DNA from: Barthelona sp. PAP020
Taxonomy: Eukaryota > Metamonada: BaSk clade
DNA length: 64,000 nt
Direction: 5' to 3'
Assembly: GCA_040182905.1 (NCBI GenBank)
Contig: JARQWU010000025.1
Coordinates: 1-64,000, forward strand
The notes beneath the pieces are model-generated. The model made no database searches. It was not told the origin of the DNA and was given only the letters and a program-made list of their open reading frames with translations. The stretch's first letter is position 1. The number at the start of each line of letters is the position of its first letter. A program made the translations under genes and the position numbers. This document shows positions 42,301-49,644 of the stretch, in pieces.

Positions 42301-44106
42301 TATATATGTTTCAGTTACAACCAATCGATGAATGACAATATCAACTATAGTGCCTTCAAATGATGCATCAAGAACAATAGAATTTTCAAATGTCATTTCG
42401 AACACAATAATCTTCTCCTTTTCGACAACTATCAGTTTTGTTGAAGTTGAATACAGTTCAATTATATCATTGAATACCATATCATTGGATTGTACTACCT
42501 CTAAACAATGTAACAGATCATTTACAGAACAAATGTACACTTTATTTTCAATTGAATAATAAGCAACAGAATCATAATTAATTTTAACCATCTTTGAAAG
42601 TCTGTCTCTATTACCGCTTAAATTGATAGTTTCAAAAGTTTTTACATCAAAATTATTGTCGTTGATCTCATAAACCGTAAAACTATCATTGTAAAAAGTA
42701 ATGATTCTATCTGAAGTCAAAGATACACTCAACAACTGAAAATATGAGGGAAATTCTTTTTGTGCCTTTAATCCATAACCTTGGACAAAGTTGTCATCCG
42801 ATGAACACGAACAAATACTGTTGGATGTAATGACGTTTGTTCCACAAGATATTGGAGAATTTTTGGCAAAACACGAAATAGTGTACACATAAACCTTTCC
42901 ATAATTAACAGAACTGCCAATAGAATAATATGGATGTCCAAACAAAACATATCGTCCATCAGGTGACATGGTTGTCGTTAACTCTTGTGAATAAAGTGTT
43001 CCTAGTCTATTTGAATAGTATTCAACATAAGCGTTTGTTTCAAAGTCAATCTGAAAAACATAAGGGGCATACAAATAAATTTGTTCGTTCTTTAATGGTG
43101 TCATTGTTACTGCTAAACGTTTAGCATCTAAGGAAAAACTTAACGAATATCCAAACACAGTGTTATTTACCAGTCTTGGTGGAAAAATATGATTAACTTC
43201 CTTCCATTCTCCTTCAATTTTTTTATACATAAAAACAATTCCAGTTTCAATATATTCATCTATAAAATCATTGTACCTATACCCACTGCTAATGAAGAGT
43301 ACATTTTTAGAAATTATACCCGCTCGACCAAAATATTGAACATCAAGTGAAGGCTTTAAAACAGTTATTTGATTATCTTCAAGTGACAAAACCCTTGCTT
43401 CAAGGGCAGAACAATCAACACACAAAACCAAAACCTCATTTTTATACATTGATATGCCACTAATCGTCGAATCAAAATCAATTGTGATAACTTTATCTTC
43501 TTTCCATTCTAAATCCTCAAATTTAAACAATAGTAATTGATTATCACCAGAAATAACAATGCAACTGTTAAAAATAGCAATATCATTGCCTAAATTGGCA
43601 ATAGGCTCAACAGAATCATAAAGCAATTCAGTAAAATCCCAATTATTGAATGTTGAATCAGAAGGTGAACCCACTTTTATAGTGTTACTTGTCGATTCAA
43701 CAACAACAAAAATATCTTCATAAATGTCAAAAACATCCACAATCAAGTCTGTAAAGGAAAAATGTGGAGTTGGATTTTCGACATCAAAGCTTTTTGTCAG
43801 AAAAAGATGTAATCTTTTGTTCTTTAAAGTTTGAATCAAAATAACTTCATTAGACATTGCTATTTTAATTCCAAATTTAGCATGATCAATTTGATCAGGA
43901 CTTGAAAAGCTGTTTGTTTGTTTATAAGCCTGTTCATATGGAAAATAACATTCACACATTCCATTACTGTCACAATATCCATGTCCATTACAGGTAGAAT
44001 CACTACTACAGATAAAGGAACAATTATCTGTTGGATAACAATCGCATTGTATTCTTTCGATAAAAAACAATAAAAATGTTATAATTATCAATTTCAAATA
44101 TTTCAT
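30319..44106 (-). CDS. Giant secreted/surface protein: eight propeller-like units, Cys-rich repeats, IPT-like domains, multi-pass end
   Basis: The 4,595-residue protein begins with a signal peptide (MKYLKLIIITFLLFFIERIQC). Cys-rich linkers recur at about 44.06, 42.83, 41.77, 40.61, 39.42, 38.26, 37.20 and 36.10 kb, every 1.06-1.23 kb. They alternate between EGF-like (YYP.G.CD..C, then CN..G.C) and shorter Cys clusters, and separate eight stretches of short beta strands resembling FG-GAP propellers. Next come GCC2/GCC3-type ephrin-receptor-like repeats (36.06-35.40 kb), then IPT/TIG-like beta domains (from 35.4 kb). A long beta-rich part ends in a second Cys-rich block (31.37-30.91 kb). About five to seven hydrophobic helices follow (30.90-30.33 kb). 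It is probably a large adhesion or sensing protein at the cell surface. The long frame starts at a TTG (44142); the ATG at 44106 gives the signal peptide. One uninterrupted exon. Confidence 0.92.
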   Translation of the reverse strand: MKYLKLIIITFLLFFIERIQCDCYPTDNCSFICSSDSTCNGHGYCDSNGMCECYFPYEQAYKQTNSFSSPDQIDHAKFGIKIAMSNEVILIQTLKNKRLHLFLTKSFDVENPTPHFSFTDLIVDVFDIYEDIFVVVESTSNTIKVGSPSDSTFNNWDFTELLYDSVEPIANLGNDIAIFNSCIVISGDNQLLLFKFEDLEWKEDKVITIDFDSTISGISMYKNEVLVLCVDCSALEARVLSLEDNQITVLKPSLDVQYFGRAGIISKNVLFISSGYRYNDFIDEYIETGIVFMYKKIEGEWKEVNHIFPPRLVNNTVFGYSLSFSLDAKRLAVTMTPLKNEQIYLYAPYVFQIDFETNAYVEYYSNRLGTLYSQELTTTMSPDGRYVLFGHPYYSIGSSVNYGKVYVYTISCFAKNSPISCGTNVITSNSICSCSSDDNFVQGYGLKAQKEFPSYFQLLSVSLTSDRIITFYNDSFTVYEINDNNFDVKTFETINLSGNRDRLSKMVKINYDSVAYYSIENKVYICSVNDLLHCLEVVQSNDMVFNDIIELYSTSTKLIVVEKEKIIVFEMTFENSIVLDASFEGTIVDIVIHRLVVTETYIFVAKTNDATYIVDIYSLFLSDMGTYEILGNVELSMFGSNLKLSAFQSSLIIYDDLGSLYHYDFDDGTEDWTLISKITLISADDLSNVLALSITSFDNFFYLCSVNSNNVLRVYVYKLQINSLNQMSIHKKEDFSIDFFSTQLSVSVSKHQLLFQTDKLTEGFPTINNSSLLLYELGCVKCRENYYPEGVCDIYCDPLTTDGYDIVLEKCKCKETKFPSHVMTSILDELSVNQIACGDLYCIMSKNTETVVLINLDLELISPFRKITCDPVCDVFVDAFENIFAFSKIGDGNKDGLVTILISHQKRSLKQYTLTHDFVNGMVGSSISVSKKFVVTASSEIFVLLVYTLEDMVDNMAYEYVIDLTDYIDALTNIPVCVVSPCVHVVIENDILAVVFDSNRFVIFKLSSTKETQLFSTELYCPATTCFHALKMQNNKIFVSSWISDGSFGGCVQIFHFDNTSFTVKEELRLHPSDFKYSLEDYSFGIGIAIENNVLVVSAVKFEGPMFFFIYSFIDDEWRQIDSIRASLLTNENFTKVEIWKEQIFFIASLEETGYHVYQLNYTCNSCSSSFSCDSVSFCDSFSDGCTDFTQFEYDWIADSFVSSSNFSENALTSGFGWNIFESDETCYIGLPLSDNNNGSVILFDVETQKVMKQIFGECDECDISLKDKYPGFGTVIVEFDGNILISAPNINQIFICGNINDYCVLSDFKNTVSGTICNGFGSIMSASDNYLVVLGDVTDCPNIFVFDVLDEWVLSLPTAFKSLDVQSMNLVIVHNEILVLGCSGIIYFWKDMILNRGTQMVISSDFNKWFGYRIAASNDYPWLFISSPSFSDNTGTVEFYIWKDYSFVHTQSIVNTSYLFGLQLIVDGNVLVIQGIKDNTTVISVYRYNDNLWSFDIILIDLFDNNDYFYFYNTTASLSPIFPHVNMYFTNQTLLISILPDFEGIESQNTFSYFKSISLDMGGCPSNYYPAGSCDVYCSDVDTCNNFGFCNSSGLCVCEFPYSLKFGYVKSLAYEGGFTSGSSIIVTVSEAKVKVTNINTDEIYVFGDFSGISVKKIVIIEDVLIILSTDDGKMHMFDFDADNSIWYERISVVLASETISNQFGLDICYCNSNDNEVVLISDENIVWWYDVKANSVNKFNLWDSEYTLSFWSVDLGSVDDLEQILIQSTDEWVAFGLVGIGKVILFEIKNVECDALENICRIVSVNDIHDLQQSGEYPNFADSMVFHHYSNNLIIGKDPVFMYSFNELNNTWKLVQTIVTPNTESSSGFGAILRVSSTNLFIYLKDYLTEDESHQSTVFNYFFEENQWFLLEHIDYKSLTNDLLEDITVSKDDSKFVYLVTSTNIFQFQKNQCGNSAFLNCHSITSTLLDNECYIPSDKQMEWFLHFEEEMINSNAIFDASRNGLAYIEENNNGIVVKMENETFLKNSFDYEFVSLSDDYLFCKQIDGSFIEIYDLINLNEVIYELQLLSLIFEGFKDFLVVVIDKDTLELAFFNVSANFLQYIDYPSLKVDRTNVNIFIHNDLVVVRTASQLIVLKNKESKWYKHGEILNPKATCLSEFFGKSVNIYNENIFVTCPNYNTEEYSEVFQFRLFGNYWGIVDSFSIIKDDQDITPVVFGTQVSVSPIFMVITAQITHIKPDIYIYKRINDEKGMDKYVYSHSFTSYPSSLVKADHTKIKLIDWTLYTVDVSLKLLYSIRYGFTCPVDYYPPFTCDIKCSATMCNGVCDWYGNCVCNSSNVLMIEDSKFKHSIITVSDGLSFPYVSLDCLEDVCVVGYVSLTNTDEAYIEVLRWNYRTLKYDTLFKKNAVYDYGRSVRIVNGYIFVAYSQGLFSYDMEGNLIANNLEGALHSGTFDIYNSMLAIVANTKIYVYEWSKGTVQGDAQVLTPSGTDYNNMNVINSKYISIYEADLCIIKTAFLIKCYLNNDMGNGQIYSENQVFLGIKFGGGYLFAFSSNYVLIYKKNTQNSWDKVDPYQKISEEFDFNFDFDYCEGTNTLVVMSAVTELKAYVYLYWLSPVDNKFHKINEFVIDCKNSEADFAIAFGKNDTVVVTRKDNTVSNTIDLFTFKSSCVECTQSLQDISFCGCNGVGVMKNGECYCDPSFYEVEVIHCYPADAGYYVPYTYGNTEQIACNSGQYQSLSGQTSCISASVGHYVPIPVSLDTGYLKQIACPLNEYQDEVGQTECKRCGPETHQNETGQDFCWSCPPNTLYNAENIHCDTCPLGHACPGKDSDSIECSIFERISDDYQQCIMCPITHYSSVNRVECIQCAAGTYYDFESNVCTECIPLHTCNGDRYDPIPYPAPTIFDYSFSGDNREVNFTGTYFGYWSEYVTVYVDEIQATVVSVAGNMLNVSLPDYSYGLKKKAVVMIGKLFVETNINCMEPTVNDFKIDVVDDGYHIIIFGKELSFKSTLAIHNKYVEVLTWSLGKITFFIASFCQSETVILDSEGQMTKEFEITHIPFILKGNGVLNTGYTSTTLEGQYLGDFSCNEQFNCIVINNARGLTGEIQLVSDFSLKLKFQEANTPNDITVNCFLKKNSMVNQNVILSLVRPSLISITPSTFSHSQLQKGISFDIRGSNFGSSENDNFSLLLEIVDINTLKTLMKTSATAFSHEVAAFFCKYDVNDDDEMFMFQISRNEMISNGVIIKLSEIEAITPAEMLVGVTYELFVRSKAIVSDSIVSLRLFHKNYQPSKIVDTFATFEVSNEFSAVDKPIVIVDDIAMSSEIEISVFEITFEVYIVPHAKEKCIFVEGKNLGENLSFATSLGCSIVTQSFINSRYNICMICLWTNEDNVEGNDVYEFASLLFNNFFVGEIQKPQLTLEGPLFITDLFTGYLKLSTKINIDEMAIMDNNGSAFDCFFENGVWFCPFVETTIFEVITNGSSFEYDISSQFFRVLCDEIVLVGVDYNFKCLIEPNLKGFVNVIDHIVLGDSTMNSPVECLFFDEYMLCNVNYWQESELTLCFVFDGQFVEIAFIKAIIPPSFFFKQTDNDLILTGLNETFIFEICFETDSLVMIKITEILLINTDFNEQQIIEVNNDANNNIFVGSFDVFDKSVSHQKFDIFFRCGLNWIETKLQFVYYNVSMGMLSLGETSYYYNVGKLFFIDGNEQILKLLTTEHATINIGNIFSLEFEASFMFNAQESGILNVSILFGNNGSQSFNLGQILVLDNKSPLCYRDYDLSQPFAYSFDLGFLANELILNGMAIIDDKLNDERCCRNENCGLSLSSLKQQRIDVTLKQNHTVFGIMLSLHEICLVENIKVFILEDASMSTTYTNIFKSSVCEQIAGYSTISLQTFCSIPVIINNTDHFSLFVDYDECHLDSKLVSVSIYGWPVSSPYYGVLSEIEVSEENHKCFIDTFCENFFELLLFNYLKLSIIDNLKDIKNIVIKPESDFITSLDWIFDGKNIVLNVKYVPNNVFDVVLNVSSVDLIIDSPSVRVSLNDLDSLLIPSFIVYINDTFSFMPLNIEYVSSSMELNHYEWFVESEASFNCFDYYDTLKIGDLIAGYDIKEMSLKPRENGNCTLNIDYAEYVIPLLIIPNVPSFINITSVQSTVSEYGIKIMLNIQLFTSSNNQTVFISDDYCEVFASVGNIEGNGSSSQIVEFVFQKNSSNFYFVHTFDFKTLNNLFVKVSCASGLSTNELIQSNCPGSHILLNDHCVCPSGTYVKEHSTELIQVCEKCGVGTFSPHPNSDKCLDCPNNMYTDKTLYNNHVDNCSCVDGFVLKDIQCIPCDTSVICKNGKVIGSLNGYFFNEGTNEITKCVSSFCKGNSTCSSNHTGMYCLQCSDGYVRTFSGICVEYLWFEIGFILVICIVITVFAGKIINHAMLIHSYLIVVSSFNEYFPILNIFQSFIISFGFLSKPVLFYLCIVFSMFVLFFKFINVFKEQSFKTFRNLSDLLKFYLCISFGSYLLYSPTFYPIYRVPNVVFDVKKSIVSFLFIVSFFPINGEFKDNFSQIILPVTTLQAFFIESNFSIIYSTICLVTLWICTKFLYSNK

Positions 44107-44424
44107 TGCATACAAATAATTATCATTTTGAATTTTCCACAAGTTGAAAAAGATTACTTTGACAGATTGTCTTCTTTTTCTTTTTAATTATCAAGTGGTA
44201 AATTATTATGGGGTTTATTCATTTTATTTGATATTGAAGAAACTGTGATTATACAAAAGAAAAAAATAAAGAAAAAAATATTCAATAGAAGCTCTTCTTC
44301 TTGTGTTTTACAAATCCATTGAAATAATGGGCTCTATTGAATTCTATTAATAGGAATATTTTATAAAGAGGATTTTTTCCCAAAACTCCCATATTTGCTT
44401 TTTCCTTTAATATTCAATGTACAA
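44107..44424. promoter_or_regulatory. Divergent intergenic region
   Basis: These 318 bp separate the starts of the giant surface protein (minus) and the ELMO protein (plus). A-rich and T-rich runs lie on both sides. No gene or repeat seen. Confidence 0.4.
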
Positions 44425-46038
44425 ATGAAAAATATAACAAATGACTATCTTTATCTTATTAATAATCACACGAAACGTGCACAGAAACAGCAAAGAACAT
44501 TAAAATATGGTGAACAAAAATTGAAACGAATGGATTCACATAGGCTTCGATTTAAAGAATTAAATGCCAAATCTTCAATAATAAATGATTATGAACTGGC
44601 TGAAAATCAAAACAATTCACCAATTTTTACAATCTCTTCGAATCAAGTCGTAGATCATAATATAAAGCAAATTACCAATGAAAATAGTAAACCTGCTGTA
44701 ATATTGCCTCAAACAAATGAATTTGACAGTATTGAAAATGTTTTAAAAAGTATTGAATTGGGCAAATATAAAGGGAAGTTCAACTCTTTGCATATGTCTC
44801 GATTACGTTCTCGACATAAAAAGAATCCAACTATTCAAATAGATAAATTGAAGGCAAAGTTAGATCATTTACTGATGCAAACCAAAAATAATTTTTCAAT
44901 AAGAACAGAAAATGATGAAAATATTTGTGAATTTAAACCAGAAAGGAGCCTTTCAGCACCTTCTGTTTTGATGAAAGTGAAAAATCCCACTCCAAACAAG
45001 CATGTTTCATTTTTATTTACTGATGAGGATACTTATCTTTCCGAAAGAAATTCCGTTGAATTGGAAGAAAAAATAAATAAAACCAAGCGAAATGTTGACT
45101 TATCCATCAGTATCAATGTTTTTGAAGAAAACACAGCTGATAGTTCAAAAATTACTGGTAATTTTACTAATTGTGTTGTGGAAGAAAAACAAACTAACAC
45201 TTTAAATGATACATTAGAATTGCCTGTTTCTTCAAATGATTATAAATCTTTGATTTCTCCTAAATTTACCATAGTTACTGTAGAATCGTTGTTGGATAAT
45301 CTTATTAAAAGGTTCCCAGATGTCAAATTCCCATCAAATAATGAATTCAGAGGGTTAAATCGATGTAAAGAAGAAGTTAAACGAGATATTATGTTCTTTT
45401 TATCTTTTGGTCAAATCCCTTTCAATTCTGAAGATACTATTTTCATGTACAGTTTACAAACCATATTTATCAAACTTACTCAAACTTCAACACCACCAGC
45501 AATAGTTAGTGAGGCTTGGAAAGATATAGGATTTCAAGATAATAATCCTTTGTCTGATTTTAGATCGGGTGTGACTAGTTTATTACAATTATTGTTTTTT
45601 GTTGAGAAATATCCCTTGAAAGCGGTTGCATTGTTCTTTGAATGCAAAGAACATTCAGAAAAATTGGATAATTTTGCAGAAAATATGTTACTTGCATTGA
45701 CTGCATCTCATATTAGTGTTGGAATGATGAATTTATTATCTGAACCAATGGAATCTCATTTTATTAGATTTTTGAATGATACTCATCTTTCAGATGTGAA
45801 TTATGGTACAATTTATCTTCTTAATGAACTTTTTGTGGGTGGAATGTTATATTTTGCCAATGAATGGTTCAGATCTGAAGTAGTTTCTGGCACAAAATCA
45901 GATGAAAAGCATAAGCAGTCCAGTGATACCGTTATAATTCAAGCACATCAAAAATTCAAATTGGTAATGGATAATTTAACACTTTGTTTGAGAAATTATC
46001 CAAAGACTTTGTTAGAACATACTAAATTAAAAGTTTAA
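44425..46038 (+). CDS. ELMO-domain protein
   Basis: The 537-residue protein has a poorly conserved, charged N-terminal half. From about residue 285 it is helical, and residues about 370-420 carry the ELMO core: EAWKDIGFQDNNPLSDFRSG followed by LLQLLFFVEKYP. ELMO domains act as GTPase-activating proteins for Arf-like GTPases (ELMOD group) or as partners of DOCK Rac exchange factors. The ELMOD catalytic Arg lies in the WxxxGFQ...DFR segment, and Arg is present here in DFRSG. No PH domain or polyproline motif of the long ELMO1 type is seen, which favours an ELMOD-like GAP. The frame begins at a TTG; the ATG at 44425 is used. Confidence 0.82.
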   Translation: MKNITNDYLYLINNHTKRAQKQQRTLKYGEQKLKRMDSHRLRFKELNAKSSIINDYELAENQNNSPIFTISSNQVVDHNIKQITNENSKPAVILPQTNEFDSIENVLKSIELGKYKGKFNSLHMSRLRSRHKKNPTIQIDKLKAKLDHLLMQTKNNFSIRTENDENICEFKPERSLSAPSVLMKVKNPTPNKHVSFLFTDEDTYLSERNSVELEEKINKTKRNVDLSISINVFEENTADSSKITGNFTNCVVEEKQTNTLNDTLELPVSSNDYKSLISPKFTIVTVESLLDNLIKRFPDVKFPSNNEFRGLNRCKEEVKRDIMFFLSFGQIPFNSEDTIFMYSLQTIFIKLTQTSTPPAIVSEAWKDIGFQDNNPLSDFRSGVTSLLQLLFFVEKYPLKAVALFFECKEHSEKLDNFAENMLLALTASHISVGMMNLLSEPMESHFIRFLNDTHLSDVNYGTIYLLNELFVGGMLYFANEWFRSEVVSGTKSDEKHKQSSDTVIIQAHQKFKLVMDNLTLCLRNYPKTLLEHTKLKV

Positions 46039-46786
46039 TGATGTTAAGACTGAAAATTTGACCTTTAATGATTCTTAGTTTCAAAATTTAATCAATCTTT
46101 TCTTTTTTCATCTTTCTATTTTTTGTTCCAACTATTTTTGTTCTTGTGTCAAATATCATATATTAATAGGTTTTTACAATAAATAATGTAGTTTTGTTTG
46201 TTTATTTTGAATTAGTTTTCTGCCAGAATGGAAAAGTTTGATTTTTGTCATCTTTGCGTATCATCAGGATAAAAAAATATTTAATTAATTATTTTAAAAC
46301 TCCTCTTGATTTTAATTGGGAAAGAGGAAAAAAAATTTATTTAAGAAGAAAAAATTTGCTATGAAAATTTTTTGGTTTTTCCAATAGGTATTTGACCATT
46401 CACCAAAAGTGACAAAAAGATAACAAAAGGAATATCTTTTATAAAAGTATATGAAAATGAAGATATATCATCTTTTAATTCTTGAATATTTCTAGTTTCT
46501 CTTTGCATAACACTTTATACCACCTGAAATTCCCTTCAGAATTGTTCATTAGGAAAAAACAGTATTAAAAAAAGAATAATTTAGAAATTATTCAAAAGGA
46601 CCAAACCAACATTAAGAAATTTAATTTTGTTCAATTCACAAACAATAACAAATAAAAATTTATTGTGAAAAAATGAAAAAGTCAACTTCAATCAAATTCT
46701 TTTTATTCATCATCAGATTGTATTGATGAATTAGACTTAACTTTTTTTACTTTTAAGTATACTTGTTGAAGAAAAAATAGTTATTT
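46039..46786. other. 748-bp intergenic region
   Basis: AT-rich DNA between the ELMO protein and the first exon of MOK. I looked for a longer first exon of MOK and for RNA genes and found nothing convincing. Confidence 0.4.
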
Positions 46787-48059
46787 ATGCATAGTAATTG
46801 ATTTCTACATATATTTTTATCACTAACTATTTATAGAGTTTAGAGTTGTATGTAGAAAAGGTGAAGGTACTTTTTCAGAGGTATTAAAGGCCCAATGTAT
46901 CAAAGATGGTGAATATGTTGCGATTAAAAGAATGAAAGGACATTTTGCAAGTGTTGAGCAAGTTAATAACTTGAGAGAAATTCAAGCTCTTAGGAGATTA
47001 AATCATCCGAACATTATTAAATTGTTGGAGGTTTTGTATGATCGAAAATTAGGCAGATTAGCCTTGGTTTTTGAATTGATGGAAATGAATATATATGAAT
47101 TGATACGAACAAGACGACATTATCTGTCAGAAAAGAAAATTCAGAAATTCTTGTATCTTTTGTTGAAGTCGATTGATTTTAGTCACAGAAATGGAATATT
47201 TCACCGTGATATTAAGCCCGAGAATATATTATTGTCAAACACTGAATTAAAATTAGCTGATTATGGTTCTTGTAGGTCCATTTATTCTGAACCTCCTTTC
47301 ACTGAATATATTTCAACTAGATGGTATCGTGCCCCTGAATGTTTATTAACTGATGGATATTATAATTATAAAATGGATATTTGGGGAGCGGGTTGTGTTT
47401 TTTTTGAGATTGCAGCTTTGTTTCCTCTATTTCCTGGATCAAATGAGTTGGATCAGATACATAGGATTCATGATGTGTTGGGAACACCGCCAAGATCGGT
47501 CTTGGACAATTTTAAAAAGAACGCAACTCACATGTCTTTTGATTTTCCAATTAAGAAAGGAACTGGTATTAAAAAATTGGCCCCACATTTGTCAGATGAT
47601 GCTTTGGATTTGTTGACAAAAATGTTGGCATATGTACCAGGGGATCGAATTTCTGCAAGACAAGCACTTAAACATCCGTTTTTTAAAGATCTACGGAATG
47701 CAGAGGTAACACCTCAAATTCCAACACCTATGAATGATGAATCGTTACCTCAAATGAATGATAAAGGTAAACGAAGCAAATCGTCAATTTCAATGCATTC
47801 AGTGAACGAAAAATTGCCTCAACTTGGAGGTACAAGTACACAAAAAGGAAGTACATTATCCACAGCAACCACTGAACACAACGTTAATCATAAAAAAAAT
47901 AATAAAAAGAATCAAAAAAAGAATGTTCAGAGCAAACAGACTGTTGAAACATCACCAGTTTTTAATGTACAGGGACATAAGATAGCTGTTAAAAAACAAA
48001 CAAAGACTTCAAAAAATAACAATAGTAATAATGATTTAGTTCATATACCTCAGTTGTAA
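46787..48059 (+). CDS. MOK: MOK (RAGE) MAP-kinase-like protein kinase, one intron
   Basis: The gene has a 7-base first exon (46787-46793), a 43-nt intron (46794-46836) and exon 2 (46837-48059), giving 409 residues. Splicing yields MHKFRVVCRKGEGTFSEV, which lines up residue for residue with the start of human MOK and restores the glycine loop. Without it the kinase would lack the loop. Exon 2 shows AIKRMKGHF, VNNLREIQALRRLNHPNI, HRDIKPENILL, the TEY activation motif in FTEYISTRWYRAPECLLTDG, and GAGCVFFEIAALFPLFPG. MOK belongs to the RCK group (MAK, ICK, MOK) that controls cilium length and ciliary transport. The C-terminal 110 residues are a Lys/Asn/Gln-rich low-complexity tail. Confidence 0.95.
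46794..46836 (+). other. 43-nt spliceosomal intron in MOK
   Basis: It starts GTAATTG and ends CACTAACTATTTATAG, with a CTAAC branch-point-like box nine bases before the terminal AG. It interrupts codon 3 after its first base; removal gives an AAG codon and restores the conserved N-terminus. Confidence 0.88.
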
Positions 48060-48531
48060 TTTTATTTTTGAGACATCAAACCACCAAAATATAAGGTTTG
48101 TGATTATGTAAAGAATGAATTAGGAATATTTTCTGTTTTCATGTTCTGTTTTTTTTTAATTGGGAAATTTGGAATAAAGCAAGAAAGATATGTTCCTGGT
48201 TGATAATTGAATAAAGTGAAAGAAACCGTTATGTCTTTGAGGTAAAATTCTCTGATTGATTTTAAATATTGGCTCGAAGACATAAAATTTCTGTAACATA
48301 CTATATTTGAACGAGTTTAAACATACAAAAGACTATAAAGATCAAGGAATATACATTGTGAAAATTATATTGAAAGAGAACTCTAGAACTTCAGGAAATG
48401 ATGTTGAATGTATAAAAAAAGATTTATATCAACATAGAGCAACAGAATTTTAGAAATGTACACTTAAATTGTCAATTGCTTGGAAAGTGAACAAACTTCC
48501 CTGAATATTTTTTTTTTATTAAATTCATTTT
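48060..48531. other. 472-bp intergenic region
   Basis: AT-rich DNA between MOK and CHMP5, both on the plus strand, with a run of T about 20 bases before the CHMP5 start. No gene or RNA seen. Confidence 0.4.
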
Positions 48532-49220
48532 ATGCATAGATTTTTTGGAAAAAAGAAAGAAGAAAAACCTGTTGAAGCTCCAGACTTCAATAGTTTTGCT
48601 AATAATGTTTTATATGATATTTTAAATGAAAATCTAATATTTAGGTAAATCAAAGAATGGAAGGATATCAAAATCAATTGAGAGATTGTGATGAAAAAAT
48701 TAGATCTTATACTGCCAAGAAAGCAAAAGGTAAAGCAACTTCTTATGACCGAAGCATTGCTGTTCAAGCTTTAAGACAGAAAAAAATGATTGAACAACAA
48801 ATGGGTACTGTTGGTAGACAACAAATGACGATGAACAACATGGCTTTCGCTGTTGAAAATGTAAAGAATACAATGGAAACTGTTAAGGTCATGAAACAAG
48901 TTAATCAACAGTTCCAAAGTTTCGCCAAACAATATAATGTTGATGATGTTGCCGATATTTATGATGATCTTCAAGAATCAATGGCGGATGCCAATGAATT
49001 GAATGAAATGATGGCAGAGAGCTTTGAATATGATGTTGGCATTGATGATGCCACGTTGGATGCTGAATTAGAAGAATTAGAAAATATGGGATTCCAAGAT
49101 GAGATGATTGATACTGTTGTAACAACCACTGGTCAAAATGTTACACCTATACAAAATAACGTGGTTTCAAATGATAGTCAAAACAAGGCTCAATCAATGT
49201 TAGATGATTTAGACATGTAA
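48532..49220 (+). CDS. CHMP5: ESCRT-III subunit CHMP5 (Vps60), one intron
   Basis: Exon 1 (48532-48606) encodes MHRFFGKKKEEKPVEAPDF and six more residues; a 38-nt intron (48607-48644) is removed; exon 2 (48645-49220) continues VNQRMEGYQNQL. The 216-residue product matches CHMP5 in length (219 in human) and layout: M.R.FGK start, basic first helix, ALRQKKMIEQQ, a Met-rich middle, NVDDVADIYDDLQESMADANEL and a Glu/Asp-rich end. CHMP5/Vps60 is a late ESCRT-III subunit that regulates Vps4 through LIP5/Vta1 during multivesicular body formation. If the intron were ignored, the protein would start at Met 48657 and lose its membrane-binding N-terminus. Confidence 0.94.
48607..48644 (+). other. 38-nt intron in CHMP5
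   Basis: It starts GTTTTATATG and ends ATCTAATATTTAG, with a CTAAT branch-like box just before the acceptor. It lies between codons (phase 0). It contains an in-frame stop just past the acceptor if unspliced, and its removal restores the CHMP5 alignment. Confidence 0.82.
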
Positions 49221-49644
49221 TTTTTTGATTATTTATTTTCAGACGTTTTGAAGCAATTTTTTTTTAATTTTTTCTGATTAGATTGTTAATTTGTAAATTT
49301 TTCAATTTTTTTTTTCAATCTTCCCAAATAGCCACTTGTGAAGGATGATGCAAATTCTTAATATACTCAAATTTTGAATTGTCCAGTCAAAACATTCTTT
49401 ATGGCAGGAAACATAAGTTTACAACTAAATAATTAAAGATGTTAATTTATTTTAGGAGATTTTTTGAATTTTTTTTTTTTATCTGTTTGAATGCTTCACT
49501 TCACTGTCTTCTCTTAATAAAATTATTTATAAACCATCATCATATATTTTTGTTCAAATCCTTGCACTTATTCAGTGCTTATAGGATTTCTGAAGGTTCA
49601 TGGAACCGTTAAAATGTTCTCGATTTCATTTTTTTTTTTTTGCT
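49221..49644. other. 424-bp intergenic region
   Basis: AT-rich DNA with several T runs, including one of 13 T ending four bases before the next start codon. No gene seen. Confidence 0.4.
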
